A stretch of DNA of 64,000 nt from CAWCWN01 sp963799245 (lineage in GTDB: Bacteria; Chloroflexota; Ktedonobacteria; Ktedonobacterales; Ktedonobacteraceae), in contig CAWCWN010000003.1 in assembly GCA_963799245.1 (NCBI GenBank), positions 2,728,001 through 2,792,000 of the forward strand. The letters are read 5' to 3'. Of this stretch, positions 30,818-40,323 are shown one piece after another. Made by a program: the position numbers and the translations under genes. The notes below the pieces were generated by a model. The model worked only from the letters and a program-made list of their open reading frames with translations, made no database searches and was not told where the DNA came from. Numbering within the stretch: the stretch's first letter is position 1; the number at the start of each line of letters is the position of its first letter.

Positions 30818-32690
30818 GGTTCTTACGCAACCCCGCTGATGAAAAATGTGATATACTAGAGAGTCGAACATTTTTTCCATAGATATCCCCATCCGAGTAG
30901 AACGCTATGACCATTTTTCCAGAACTTTTCGACCAAGACATGCAGATTTCGCAGGTACATGTGGCTGATGAGATCACTCTCACCCTGCATGCAATGTCCC
31001 CAAGCGCCTCATGTCCGAATTGCGGGACCATCTCCAAGCGGGTGCAAAGCCGATATAGCCGAACCCTCCATGACCTTCCATCCAGTGGGCGTGCTGTTCA
31101 TCTCATCATTCACGTGCGTCGCTTTTTCTGCAAAAAGAGCACCTGTGCGCAAAAGATCTTCGCTGAGCGGCTGCCAGAGCTTTGCCGTCCTCATGCCCAA
31201 CGCACCATCCGACTACAAAAAGCTCTCAGCCAGCTTGGACTGGCAGCAGGAGGGCAGGCAGGGACACGCATAGGAAGCGAGCTAGGGATCAGCGGCAGTC
31301 GTGATACCATCTTGCGTCTCGTTCGTCAACACCATCTGCCTGATCCTCCGAAGTCGCGAATTGTTGGTCTGGATGATTGGGCATGGAAACGTCGGCTCCG
31401 CTATGGGACCCTCATCTGTGATCTGGAGCGCGGTCTGCCCATTGATCTCCTTCCCGACCGCTCGGTCGAGACCGTCTCTGCCTGGTTGCAGGCTCATCCA
31501 CATGTCGAAATGGTGAGCCGTGATGGCTCATCTGAGTATACCTCAGCCATCAAGAAAGGCGCTCCACAAGCCAGACAAGTAAGCGACCGTTGGCATCTGA
31601 CCAAGAACCTTGCAGACTGTGTCTCAGTGGTGCTTGCCCACTGTTTTGCGCAGATCCGTCGTGCCGAGCAAGCGGCAATCACACCAGAGGAAGAAGGGGC
31701 ACAACGACGCGAAGAGCGACGACCTTCCGAGACGCGAGCGGTTCAACAAGCGCAACTCGCTCGCCAGGCGGAGCGATTGGCACGCTATGAACACATCATC
31801 GCACTGCGAAAACAGGGGATGAAGTCAGCGGACATTGCCACCCAGGTGGGCATGGCAGAACGGACGGTTCGGCATTGGCTCGCTCATGGAAGCGTCCCGG
31901 ACTACACACATCGATGGCAACGAGCCAGTCCCATCGATCCCTATAAAGCCTATCTCGCGGAGCGGTGGAACCAGGGATGTCACAACAGATTACAACTGCT
32001 CAGAGAACTGAGAGCAAAAGGCTACAGAGGGTCCCAGCGAGGAGTCTACCGCTATGTAGCCACGTTGGAACCATCTTCCCTTCCTTCCGTGAAGCGCGGT
32101 TCTGCACCATCGAGGGGACAGAAAGCTTCCCCAACTCAGCCCAACCCGCTCTTGACACTCTCAGTGAAACAGGTCACCTGGCTCTTTTTCCGCAAGCCCA
32201 ACGATTTGAAGGAAGGAGAGCAGGAGAACCTCCGACTGATGAGGCAGGCCACTCCACGAGCTGAGACCGCCTACCAACTGGTGAAACAGTTTCTCCAGAT
32301 GGTACGTGAGCGCACAGGAGAACAGCTTGACGCCTGGCTCAAAGAAGTGGAAGCCAGCCATCTCGAAGCCTTTGAGTCGTTTGTCACTGGTGTGCAACAG
32401 GACAAAGACGCGGTGCTTGCAGGACTGACGTTGCCATGGAGTAATGGTCCGTTAGAGGGGCACGTCAACCGGCTCAAACTGATCAAACGCAGCATGTATG
32501 GCCGCGCGAAGTTCGATCTGCTCCGGTTTCGAGTGCTGCACCATCCCGAAAAGAGAGAGGTGTCCCAAGACGCAAAAATGGGAGCTGATCACAAAGAACG
32601 AAGGGGTCGTGCCAAGAAGTTGAGAGCAGGAGAAAATACCCTACCTTTTCAGCATACCACTTTTCGCATCAGCGGGGTTGCGTAAGAACC
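30818..32690 (+). mobile_element. ISL3-family element, copy 1
   Basis: It is 1873 bp with perfect 24-bp inverted ends starting GGTTCTTACGCAAC. It is inserted 20 bp inside the left end of the Tn7-like transposon; the sequence after it (GGCCGTTTCCTCCC) is what the right end predicts should follow. Flanks AAAGTTTG/AAAGATTG fit an 8-bp duplication with one change. It is identical in length, and as far as I read in sequence, to the copy at 38071. Confidence 0.9.
30907..32685 (+). CDS. ISL3-family transposase, copy 1
   Basis: It has 592 residues. The N-terminal zinc ribbon (CPNCG ... FFCKKSTC) is followed by a helix-turn-helix, the catalytic IVGLDDWAWKRR (first D), VSRDGSSEY (second D), a long insertion with a second helix-turn-helix (MKSADIATQVGMAERTVRHW), and NGPLEGHVNRLK (E). 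This is the transposase of ISL3 elements in the longer form carrying an insertion domain. The frame is intact and the same as the second copy. The start is 89 bases from the left end; the end lies within the right repeat. Confidence 0.95.
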   Translation: MTIFPELFDQDMQISQVHVADEITLTLHAMSPSASCPNCGTISKRVQSRYSRTLHDLPSSGRAVHLIIHVRRFFCKKSTCAQKIFAERLPELCRPHAQRTIRLQKALSQLGLAAGGQAGTRIGSELGISGSRDTILRLVRQHHLPDPPKSRIVGLDDWAWKRRLRYGTLICDLERGLPIDLLPDRSVETVSAWLQAHPHVEMVSRDGSSEYTSAIKKGAPQARQVSDRWHLTKNLADCVSVVLAHCFAQIRRAEQAAITPEEEGAQRREERRPSETRAVQQAQLARQAERLARYEHIIALRKQGMKSADIATQVGMAERTVRHWLAHGSVPDYTHRWQRASPIDPYKAYLAERWNQGCHNRLQLLRELRAKGYRGSQRGVYRYVATLEPSSLPSVKRGSAPSRGQKASPTQPNPLLTLSVKQVTWLFFRKPNDLKEGEQENLRLMRQATPRAETAYQLVKQFLQMVRERTGEQLDAWLKEVEASHLEAFESFVTGVQQDKDAVLAGLTLPWSNGPLEGHVNRLKLIKRSMYGRAKFDLLRFRVLHHPEKREVSQDAKMGADHKERRGRAKKLRAGENTLPFQHTTFRISGVA

Positions 32691-32697
32691 AAAGATT

Positions 32698-32814
32698 GGC
32701 CGTTTCCTCCCAAAAGTTTGGCCACAAGTACCAAAAAGTTTGTTTCATCCGGAAGTTTGTATTAGGCTTGAGAAAGGGACGTTGAAGACACATTGCTAGA
32801 GGGAGGAAACGGCC
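32698..32814 (+). promoter_or_regulatory. Tn7-like left-end boxes and tnsA leader
   Basis: GGCCGTTTCCTCCC at 32698-32711 recurs as its exact complement GGGAGGAAACGGCC at 32801-32814, where it forms the ribosome site of tnsA. Between them are three AAGTTTG-type boxes, near 32713, 32735 and 32752. The transposase probably binds here, and the box at the tnsA start could let it repress its own operon. Confidence 0.6.
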
Positions 32815-33702
32815 ATGGCAAAAGCCCTTGATGGCACAGCGCTGTATACCTACTTTCGCCGTCTCGGTTTTCCACGAGAAACCCAGGATTGCTCATTCAG
32901 CATCCGCTCGTCACCCCCAAGCCGCACCCCAGGCGCTCGTCGAGGCAATATGCCGGTCTGGTATCCCTCCCAAAAGATGCACTGCATCATCAAGGCGGAG
33001 AGCACCAAAGTCGAATTTCCGTTTTTGCTGCAAGCTGAGCACGATGATGATGTCCTGGAGATGTGGGATCAGCCCCCATCCATTCCCCTGGAATATCTCG
33101 ACAAACATGGCCGCATGCAGCGACCAATGCATACCGCAGACTACTTTGTTTTTCGGTATCGGCGAGTGTGGATGGATTGAGTGCAAACCAGCGCAAGAAC
33201 TCAGCCGACTGCTGAGAAGCAGCCCAATCGCTATGTGCGCGATGAGCAGGGCATGTGGCGTTGCCCTCCCGGCGAGGCATTTGCTGCCAAATATGGACTC
33301 ACCTATCAGGTTTGGTCTTCTGACAATATTAACTGGGCGGCACAAGAGAATGCGCTCTTTCTGGAGGACTACTACCAGCATCTCGACCGCCTTGTCGTGC
33401 CAGAGTCGACATTAGCGATCCTCCACCGATTGGTTGAGAAACACCCTGGCATCTCTTGTCTGACCTTCAGGCGGCATCTCCGAGATCTCCTGCTGATCTC
33501 ATCAATATTGCCATTGCCAGGCATGACCTGTACGTTGATCTGGCAACCTACCGACTTTCGGAGCCATGGCGTACGCCGGTATTTCGCACGCGGCACCTGG
33601 CGCGAGCCTCTAGCCAGCCAAGTGATCAGAGCAACGAATGAGCTCTCCCACAGAAATCACTTCTCCTGCCAGTATCACTGCGGAAGGGCAGGAACTGCTT
33701 GA
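32815..33702 (+). pseudogene. tnsA: TnsA-like endonuclease, frameshifted
   Basis: It starts at ATG 32815 behind GGGAGGA. The first frame gives VWYPSQKMHC, E in KVEFPFLLQAEHD, PPSIPLEYLDKHGRMQRP and the catalytic D in HTADYFVF; the family's QxK is in another frame as WIECKPAQEL (about 33180); the conserved tail continues in two further frames (VEKHPGIS, then DLYVDLATYRLSEP). So at least three shifts. TnsA cuts the 5-prime ends of the transposon, which allows cut-and-paste rather than replicative movement. It is inactive as read. Confidence 0.7.
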
Positions 33703-35390
33703 CCAGGCACGAGAAGTGGATCTGGCTGACGGCCATCTTTCGCAATCGGGTGATCAACCCTGATCAGTACCATGATGATGAGCAGATGCAAGTGGCTGCA
33801 CGATGCGACAACCATTCCTGCACGAACAAAACGTCGTTGGCATCAATGGTATCGAGAAGCGAGAGGCGCTACGGAAGCGGCTTGATCGGCTTGCTTCCGA
33901 AGTCAGCCAACTGTGGAGAAAACGGGAAATGACCCGGAGAGTGAGTCACGCTCATCCAGCAGGTGCTTGAAACCCATTACGATACCGTCACCAAAACCCA
34001 AACGAGGAGCCTACGGGGAGTATCTCAGACTGTCCGAAGAACAGCATCTCAAGCCAGTGAGCCAGCGGACATTTTACCAGAAGTGCAGCAGCCACAAAGC
34101 GAAGTATGATCAAACTCTGGCACGAGAAGGAAGCCGTGCTGCTTACCCATTCAAGGACTACACTCGCGAATCGGAGAAAACAGTCAGTCGGCATGGGAGC
34201 TACGCCTGGGCCATGGCTCATCTTGATCATACAGAATTGAATCTGGTTCTTGTGCGATTCGAGAACAGGCCAACCTCTGGGGAAATGCTGGCTGACATTG
34301 CTGATCCTCTCCCATCCCAGGCGCATTGCCGCTTACTACCTCACCTTTGACCGCCCAGTTATCGCTCCTGTCTGATGGCGTCCTTCGTCTGTGTGTGAAA
34401 CGATACGGCCGGCTGCCAACAGCCATCACGGTCGATGGGGGGCCTGAGTTTCAGAGTGTGTACTTTGAGCAACTGCTCGCTCTCTATCGGGTACGCAAAC
34501 ACCAGCGCCCAGCCGCGGAACCACGATTCGGTTCGCCCCAGGAACGCTCTTTGGAACCATGGAGACCGAATTTCTCTACCATCTGCTGGGCAACACGCAG
34601 GCGACACAGCAGCCCAGACTCATGACGAAAGCGACCGATCCCGAGCGCCATGCGGTCTGGACCCTGCCAGCGCTTGCGGAGCGTGTCAGCAATGGGCCGA
34701 TGAGGAATATGACACCATGCCGGCATCCGGCACTTGGGCATGACGCCGCGGGAAGCCTACGAGTTCAGTATCAAGCAGAGATGGAGCAGCGAGCGCACAA
34801 AGACATTCCCTACGATGATGCCTTCCTCAAAGCGACTTTCCCGACGACCAGGAAGGGGACGGCAAAGGTCGAGCCAGGCGTTGGGGTGCGGATGAATTAC
34901 CTGGACTACTGGTGTGAAGCGATGCGAGACCCAACCGTCGAAGGGACCCAGGTCAAGGTACGCTATGACCCGTTTGATGTGAGCATCGGGTATGTCTACA
35001 TTGATAGGAGATGGCGAAAATGTAGCACGCCATACACCGAATTCGCGAGGTGTTCTGAGCGTGAACTCCAACTCCTCACCAGGAACTACGCCAACGGAAT
35101 CGTCTCCAGTATGGAAAAGAGCATATCGAGGTGACGCAGAAGCAACTTGCAACGTTCCGGCGAGAGAATACCGACATTGAGGCCATTCTCCGCCAGCAGC
35201 GCCATGATCGAGAAACCAGGGCAGCGCTGATGGTCCTGGAAGGGGGCAAAGCAACCAGGGCCGGGGAGATCCTCCGATACCTCAGCCAGCGGAGGTTCGC
35301 GACGAGCAGCAGAGAGCGGTCTCAGAAGAGATGCCGGCGCGTCCCAATCCGTATGACAATCTGCTCGTTTTCAAGCGGATTCGCCTATGA
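33638..35390 (+). pseudogene. tnsB: TnsB-like DDE transposase, heavily frameshifted
   Basis: ATG at 33638 overlaps the tnsA end. A helix-turn-helix near 33800 (DATTIPARTKRRWHQWYREA) is followed by the catalytic core in pieces: D in MAHLDHTELNLVLV (about 34220), D in ITVDGGPEFQSVYFEQL (about 34430), E in GTMETEFLYHLLGNT (about 34560), then LGMTPREAYEF and a Mu-C-type beta-barrel (VRMNYLDYWCEA, VKVRYDPFDVSIGYVYIDRR). At least five shifts and one stop break it. The reading ends at TGA 35390, overlapping tnsC as ATGA. It would bind the end boxes and do strand transfer. Confidence 0.75.
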
Positions 35391-36592
35391 GGGACGAGTT
35401 CGATCAACAAGGGGCATTGCGAGAGGAACCAGAATCCTTTCCTCCCGAGTTGCTCCAACAGCCTCCAGGAGCGCGGCAGGAGTATTTTGAACAGCACTGC
35501 CTCGTTGAACATCCACGCTTACTCGAAGCGCTCGATGTAATCGTGCAGAGCATTTGCCCACCAGGAGTTGGAGCAAGCACGCGGCGGCCAGGAACCATGG
35601 TCCTGGTGATTGGCCCGAGTCGGGTGGGCAAAACGACGCTCATCCGCCTGCTCGAAGAACGCCTGCTTGCCTACACAAAAGCGCAGATGCAATCCGACCC
35701 CAGTTTCATCCCCTTTGCCAGCGTTTTGGCTGCGGGACCCGATGTCAGCCGATTCGAGTGGGTAGAGTATTACCGAGCGGTCCTGCGCAGCTTCCATGAT
35801 CCGTTTGTTGACGGGAAAACCGCGCGGATACCGGCAAGAGCCCTTCGAGAAGCAATGGAAACAGCCTTGATCGAGCGCAAGCCACTTGCTATCATTGTCG
35901 ATGAGGCTCATCACCTGGCCAAGGCAGCAAGTGGCCGCCGACTTCAGGACCATCTTGATCACCTGAAACATTTCGAGAATGCAACCGGCGTCAGCCACAT
36001 TCTCGTGGGCACCTACGAAATGAGATCGTTTAGACGGATCAATGCGCAATTAGCCTGTCGGAGCGTTGATGTCCATTTTCCCCGGTATGATGCAGCCAAA
36101 GAGGAAGATGCACAGGTGTTCCGCAGCGTGTTATGGGCGTTGCAGAGGCAACTCCCTGTAGAAAAAGAGCCCCATCTTGTCGAGCACTGGGAGTTTTTGT
36201 ATGCCCGGAGTATCGGATGCATCGGGTTATTGAAAATGCACCTGAATCGAGCATTGAATTTGGCATTGGCAGAACAGGCCAAAACCGTGACACTGGCTCA
36301 CTTGCGCAAAACTGCCCCGTCAGAGACGCGAGTAGAACTGGCCTTACGCAATGCATTGGAGAGTGAGGCAGAGCTGACGGAGTCCGATGGTGCTGATGAG
36401 CGGCTTCTGACGCTCTTGGGACTGCGAGGATCTCGCACGACACAGCAGGCAAAGGCACAGACCGACGAGCCATCTCCATCGCCCAAGAGACACGATCGGC
36501 CTGGGAAACGATCACCTGGCCGAGATTCAACCGGGCAAGTACCTGGCGAAGATCTGTCGAAGCCTCTTTCAGACGAAGAGCAAGCTGGATGA
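35387..36592 (+). CDS. tnsC: TnsC-like AAA+ transposition regulator
   Basis: It has 401 residues in an intact frame. Walker A VIGPSRVGKTTLIRLL (about 82), Walker B AIIVDEAHHL (about 168), HILVGTYEM sensor and FPRYD (about 230) match the TnsC/TniB group. The C-terminal 60 residues are Arg/Ser/Pro-rich and probably disordered, contacting TnsA/TnsB. It forms ATP-dependent filaments on target DNA and links the target selector to the transposase. The start overlaps the tnsB stop and its end overlaps tniQ by ATGA. It is the only undamaged core gene of the element. Confidence 0.85.
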   Translation: MRDEFDQQGALREEPESFPPELLQQPPGARQEYFEQHCLVEHPRLLEALDVIVQSICPPGVGASTRRPGTMVLVIGPSRVGKTTLIRLLEERLLAYTKAQMQSDPSFIPFASVLAAGPDVSRFEWVEYYRAVLRSFHDPFVDGKTARIPARALREAMETALIERKPLAIIVDEAHHLAKAASGRRLQDHLDHLKHFENATGVSHILVGTYEMRSFRRINAQLACRSVDVHFPRYDAAKEEDAQVFRSVLWALQRQLPVEKEPHLVEHWEFLYARSIGCIGLLKMHLNRALNLALAEQAKTVTLAHLRKTAPSETRVELALRNALESEAELTESDGADERLLTLLGLRGSRTTQQAKAQTDEPSPSPKRHDRPGKRSPGRDSTGQVPGEDLSKPLSDEEQAG

Positions 36593-37993
36593 GCATGACT
36601 CGACACTCCTCCTCTTCCATGCGTATTCTCATTTCCTGGCGAGACCGTCAGGATGTCTTTCAGGAAAATGATATTCCTGCACGCAGTCGGCTTTACAGCG
36701 TTAAACCACAAGCCATCCGAAGTCTCTGGCAAGAGAGCTTGACCAGCTACCTCAACCGGTTGGGATGGAGGCACCATATCCTGCCACGAGCACTTGTGAT
36801 CCAAGAAATTGTGCCTCATCTCAGCGATGACCGCCCTCATCGTCATCTGGCCACGTTCTCTCGAGAAGGTGGTGCTATGAATATCAACGGGATCGGAGCA
36901 CTTGCAACCGCATGGTCAACACTCCTTGAACAGCTCACAGGGCGATCAGACTTGCATTTCCTGACGTTGCTCTGGTGGATCGGGAACTTTTCTGCGCGCG
37001 GACATCTTCGGAAGACTCCGGCTTGGTGTGCGGCCTGCTATGCTCAATGGTTAAAGAAGGATCTTGCAATCTATCAACCATTGCTCTGGATGATTTGCGT
37101 GGTGACGATCTGTCCCCAGCACCAACGACAGTTAGAAGAGCGTTGTCCTCACTGTCAGAAGCACCAGTCGGTCATTGCACTGGGGACGCATCCCGGACAC
37201 TGCACCCAATGCAATACCTGGTTAGGCTCCACACCGGATACTGGAACAACCGTAGAAGCAGACGAGAAGACAATGCGTTGGCAGGCATGGGTGATTTCCC
37301 ACGCTTGAAGAACTGCGTGTAGCAAGTATGGTTTCTGGAGAACTTTCATGGGAGCCATTTTTTACGAGCCTAGCAATTTGCATGAAGGAGTGGGGCGCCT
37401 GCTCAAAACTCTCTGATCTGACAGGGCTGGATCGCACCACGTTCTATCTCTGGCTTGGTCGTATGCGTCGCGCCTCTTCTTACACACCTACGCTTGAAGC
37501 CATTCTCTCATTCTGTTATGCCTGCAATCTGACTCCTCTTCAACTCATGACAGCGCCAGATTCTCTTCTCCACGCCGTTCAAAATGGCGCTCCAGCACGG
37601 GAGCCTCGACCTCACCGCTCCAAGCGCAACGTGGACCGCAAACGCGCTTGGGAACTCATTCAGGCGGTACTTGATGGCCGTGAGGAGCTGACAGGTGTGA
37701 TGCAACTTGCTCGGCGTCTGGGACATCACCAGAGCCTTCTTTGGCAGTACTTCCCTCAAGAATGTGCATTGATTGCACAACGCTACCAGGGGTATCAGAA
37801 GCAACGAAGGAAAGAGCGTGAAACACGAGTCTGTGAAGAGATACGGCAGACCGTGATCACGCTTCATGTCCAGAACATATTTCCCTCGCACCACAAAGTG
37901 AGAGCCTTGCTTTCTGATCCCAATCTCATGCGCATGCCAGAAGCGAGCGCGATCTGGCATGCGGTTCGCCGTGAACTTGGATTAGAGCGATGA
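36589..37993 (+). pseudogene. tniQ: TniQ/TnsD-like target selector, one frameshift
   Basis: The first frame (36589-37308, 239 residues) has the TniQ start (ESLTSYLNRLG), then paired zinc-finger cysteines: CAACYAQW, ICPQHQRQLEERCPHCQ, CTQCNTWLG. A one-base change near 37290 shifts to the second frame (37328-37993), with a helix-turn-helix (SKLSDLTGLDRTTFYLWLGR), a basic segment (RPHRSKRNVDRKRAW) and a last DNA-binding unit (GHHQSLLWQYFPQECALI). Together about 460 residues, the size of TniQ proteins with a TnsD-like tail that reads a fixed target. Either half alone could still fold. Confidence 0.75.
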
Positions 37994-38000
37994 AAAGAGC

Positions 38001-38046
38001 GGCCAAACTTTCGGGAGGAAACGGCCAAACTTTCGGGTAATCCGCA
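38001..38046. repeat. Right end of the Tn7-like transposon
   Basis: GGCCAAACTTTCGGGAGGAA is followed by ACGGCCAAACTTTCGGGTAA and TCCGCA: two directly repeated boxes ending in the terminal GCA. The outer 20 bases are the complement of the left end. Confidence 0.85.
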
Positions 38047-38070
38047 GCGTTGCGAGTTGTCAAAATGTTT

Positions 38071-39943
38071 GGTTCTTACGCAACCCCGCTGATGCGAAAA
38101 GTGGTATGCTGAAAAGGTAGGGTATTTTCTCCTGCTCTCAACTTCTTGGCACGACCCCTTCGTTCTTTGTGATCAGCTCCCATTTTTGCGTCTTGGGACA
38201 CCTCTCTCTTTTCGGGATGGTGCAGCACTCGAAACCGGAGCAGATCGAACTTCGCGCGGCCATACATGCTGCGTTTGATCAGTTTGAGCCGGTTGACGTG
38301 CCCCTCTAACGGACCATTACTCCATGGCAACGTCAGTCCTGCAAGCACCGCGTCTTTGTCCTGTTGCACACCAGTGACAAACGACTCAAAGGCTTCGAGA
38401 TGGCTGGCTTCCACTTCTTTGAGCCAGGCGTCAAGCTGTTCTCCTGTGCGCTCACGTACCATCTGGAGAAACTGTTTCACCAGTTGGTAGGCGGTCTCAG
38501 CTCGTGGAGTGGCCTGCCTCATCAGTCGGAGGTTCTCCTGCTCTCCTTCCTTCAAATCGTTGGGCTTGCGGAAAAAGAGCCAGGTGACCTGTTTCACTGA
38601 GAGTGTCAAGAGCGGGTTGGGCTGAGTTGGGGAAGCTTTCTGTCCCCTCGATGGTGCAGAACCGCGCTTCACGGAAGGAAGGGAAGATGGTTCCAACGTG
38701 GCTACATAGCGGTAGACTCCTCGCTGGGACCCTCTGTAGCCTTTTGCTCTCAGTTCTCTGAGCAGTTGTAATCTGTTGTGACATCCCTGGTTCCACCGCT
38801 CCGCGAGATAGGCTTTATAGGGATCGATGGGACTGGCTCGTTGCCATCGATGTGTGTAGTCCGGGACGCTTCCATGAGCGAGCCAATGCCGAACCGTCCG
38901 TTCTGCCATGCCCACCTGGGTGGCAATGTCCGCTGACTTCATCCCCTGTTTTCGCAGTGCGATGATGTGTTCATAGCGTGCCAATCGCTCCGCCTGGCGA
39001 GCGAGTTGCGCTTGTTGAACCGCTCGCGTCTCGGAAGGTCGTCGCTCTTCGCGTCGTTGTGCCCCTTCTTCCTCTGGTGTGATTGCCGCTTGCTCGGCAC
39101 GACGGATCTGCGCAAAACAGTGGGCAAGCACCACTGAGACACAGTCTGCAAGGTTCTTGGTCAGATGCCAACGGTCGCTTACTTGTCTGGCTTGTGGAGC
39201 GCCTTTCTTGATGGCTGAGGTATACTCAGATGAGCCATCACGGCTCACCATTTCGACATGTGGATGAGCCTGCAACCAGGCAGAGACGGTCTCGACCGAG
39301 CGGTCGGGAAGGAGATCAATGGGCAGACCGCGCTCCAGATCACAGATGAGGGTCCCATAGCGGAGCCGACGTTTCCATGCCCAATCATCCAGACCAACAA
39401 TTCGCGACTTCGGAGGATCAGGCAGATGGTGTTGACGAACGAGACGCAAGATGGTATCACGACTGCCGCTGATCCCTAGCTCGCTTCCTATGCGTGTCCC
39501 TGCCTGCCCTCCTGCTGCCAGTCCAAGCTGGCTGAGAGCTTTTTGTAGTCGGATGGTGCGTTGGGCATGAGGACGGCAAAGCTCTGGCAGCCGCTCAGCG
39601 AAGATCTTTTGCGCACAGGTGCTCTTTTTGCAGAAAAAGCGACGCACGTGAATGATGAGATGAACAGCACGCCCACTGGATGGAAGGTCATGGAGGGTTC
39701 GGCTATATCGGCTTTGCACCCGCTTGGAGATGGTCCCGCAATTCGGACATGAGGCGCTTGGGGACATTGCATGCAGGGTGAGAGTGATCTCATCAGCCAC
39801 ATGTACCTGCGAAATCTGCATGTCTTGGTCGAAAAGTTCTGGAAAAATGGTCATAGCGTTCTACTCGGATGGGGATATCTATGGAAAAAATGTTCGACTC
39901 TCTAGTATATCACATTTTTCATCAGCGGGGTTGCGTAAGAACC
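38071..39943 (-). mobile_element. ISL3-family element, copy 2
   Basis: It is 1873 bp, the same as copy 1 but inverted, lying 24 bp outside the right end of the Tn7-like transposon. In its own orientation the upstream flank is GAAAGTTT, the same 8 bases as upstream of copy 1. No matching 8-bp duplication is found on its other side. Confidence 0.9.
38076..39854 (-). CDS. ISL3-family transposase, copy 2
   Basis: It has 592 residues, identical to the protein encoded at 30907-32685, with the same zinc ribbon, DDE residues and insertion domain. Identity of two copies 7 kb apart points to recent movement or gene conversion. It lies between the Tn7-like right end and a nitroreductase region. Confidence 0.95.
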   Translation of the reverse strand: MTIFPELFDQDMQISQVHVADEITLTLHAMSPSASCPNCGTISKRVQSRYSRTLHDLPSSGRAVHLIIHVRRFFCKKSTCAQKIFAERLPELCRPHAQRTIRLQKALSQLGLAAGGQAGTRIGSELGISGSRDTILRLVRQHHLPDPPKSRIVGLDDWAWKRRLRYGTLICDLERGLPIDLLPDRSVETVSAWLQAHPHVEMVSRDGSSEYTSAIKKGAPQARQVSDRWHLTKNLADCVSVVLAHCFAQIRRAEQAAITPEEEGAQRREERRPSETRAVQQAQLARQAERLARYEHIIALRKQGMKSADIATQVGMAERTVRHWLAHGSVPDYTHRWQRASPIDPYKAYLAERWNQGCHNRLQLLRELRAKGYRGSQRGVYRYVATLEPSSLPSVKRGSAPSRGQKASPTQPNPLLTLSVKQVTWLFFRKPNDLKEGEQENLRLMRQATPRAETAYQLVKQFLQMVRERTGEQLDAWLKEVEASHLEAFESFVTGVQQDKDAVLAGLTLPWSNGPLEGHVNRLKLIKRSMYGRAKFDLLRFRVLHHPEKREVSQDAKMGADHKERRGRAKKLRAGENTLPFQHTTFRISGVA

Positions 39944-40323
39944 AAACTTTCTGGCAAAGGGCAGGCGTGCACGTGAGCTGTGCACGAGGAGGTGAAAATG
40001 GACCGATGCCGAGCGGTTGCACGATGTTCCTGGCGATCAGCAGGGAAAGGAAGGCTTGACTCAGATACGCAACGTTCGCGCGAGTCGTGCCTGAGGACGG
40101 ACCGAAGAACTCGTTGCGGCAGAGCACAGCGCCCCATGGTTTAAGAACAAACAACGTTGTGAACCCATAAGATGGTTCATACGCAGCCTCGCCGATGCAG
40201 AAGGTGATCTGCTGGTGAGCATGACACAACCAGATCAATCTTATTTATGAGGAGAGGAACTTCGAAGTGTGGGTATCCCCTCCTTGAAGTTCCTCAACGC
40301 TGCGGTGTTGACTCCGGAACCTC
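39944..40323. other. Intergenic region with an ISL3-like end
   Basis: No supported gene. At 40174 a GGTTCATACGCAGCC end, related to but distinct from the neighbouring ISL3 ends, faces inward. A minus-strand open frame through 39950-40238 has no ribosome site and runs into the IS, so I do not call it. Confidence 0.4.

Larger units (their letters stand above)
30798..38046 (+). mobile_element. Tn7-like transposon (tnsA, tnsB, tnsC, tniQ)
   Basis: The left end TGCGGATTACCCGAAAGTTT at 30798 is matched by the exact complement at the right, ending at 38046. The 5-bp GCGTT is duplicated at 30793-30797 and 38047-38051. The ends carry repeated AAAGTTTG boxes, at least four at the left and two at the right, the asymmetric TnsB-site pattern of Tn7 relatives. 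Four core genes lie inside, all plus strand, with ATGA overlaps. No cargo, no cas genes, no repeat array. An ISL3-family copy interrupts the left end. Confidence 0.9.

Noticed and set aside
30798..38046. CRISPR-associated transposon
   Set aside because: No Cas12k, Cascade genes or repeat-spacer array between the ends; the target selector is a TniQ with its own DNA-binding tail.
30818..39943. Composite transposon made of the two ISL3 copies
   Set aside because: Copy 1 lies inside the Tn7-like left end and copy 2 outside its right end. The Tn7-like GCGTT duplication explains the block, and the outer flanks of the two ISL3 copies do not form a direct repeat.
39879..40238. 119-residue minus-strand frame at the ISL3 border
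   Set aside because: It crosses the IS end and uses sequence inside the inverted repeat, so it is a chance frame or a relic at best.
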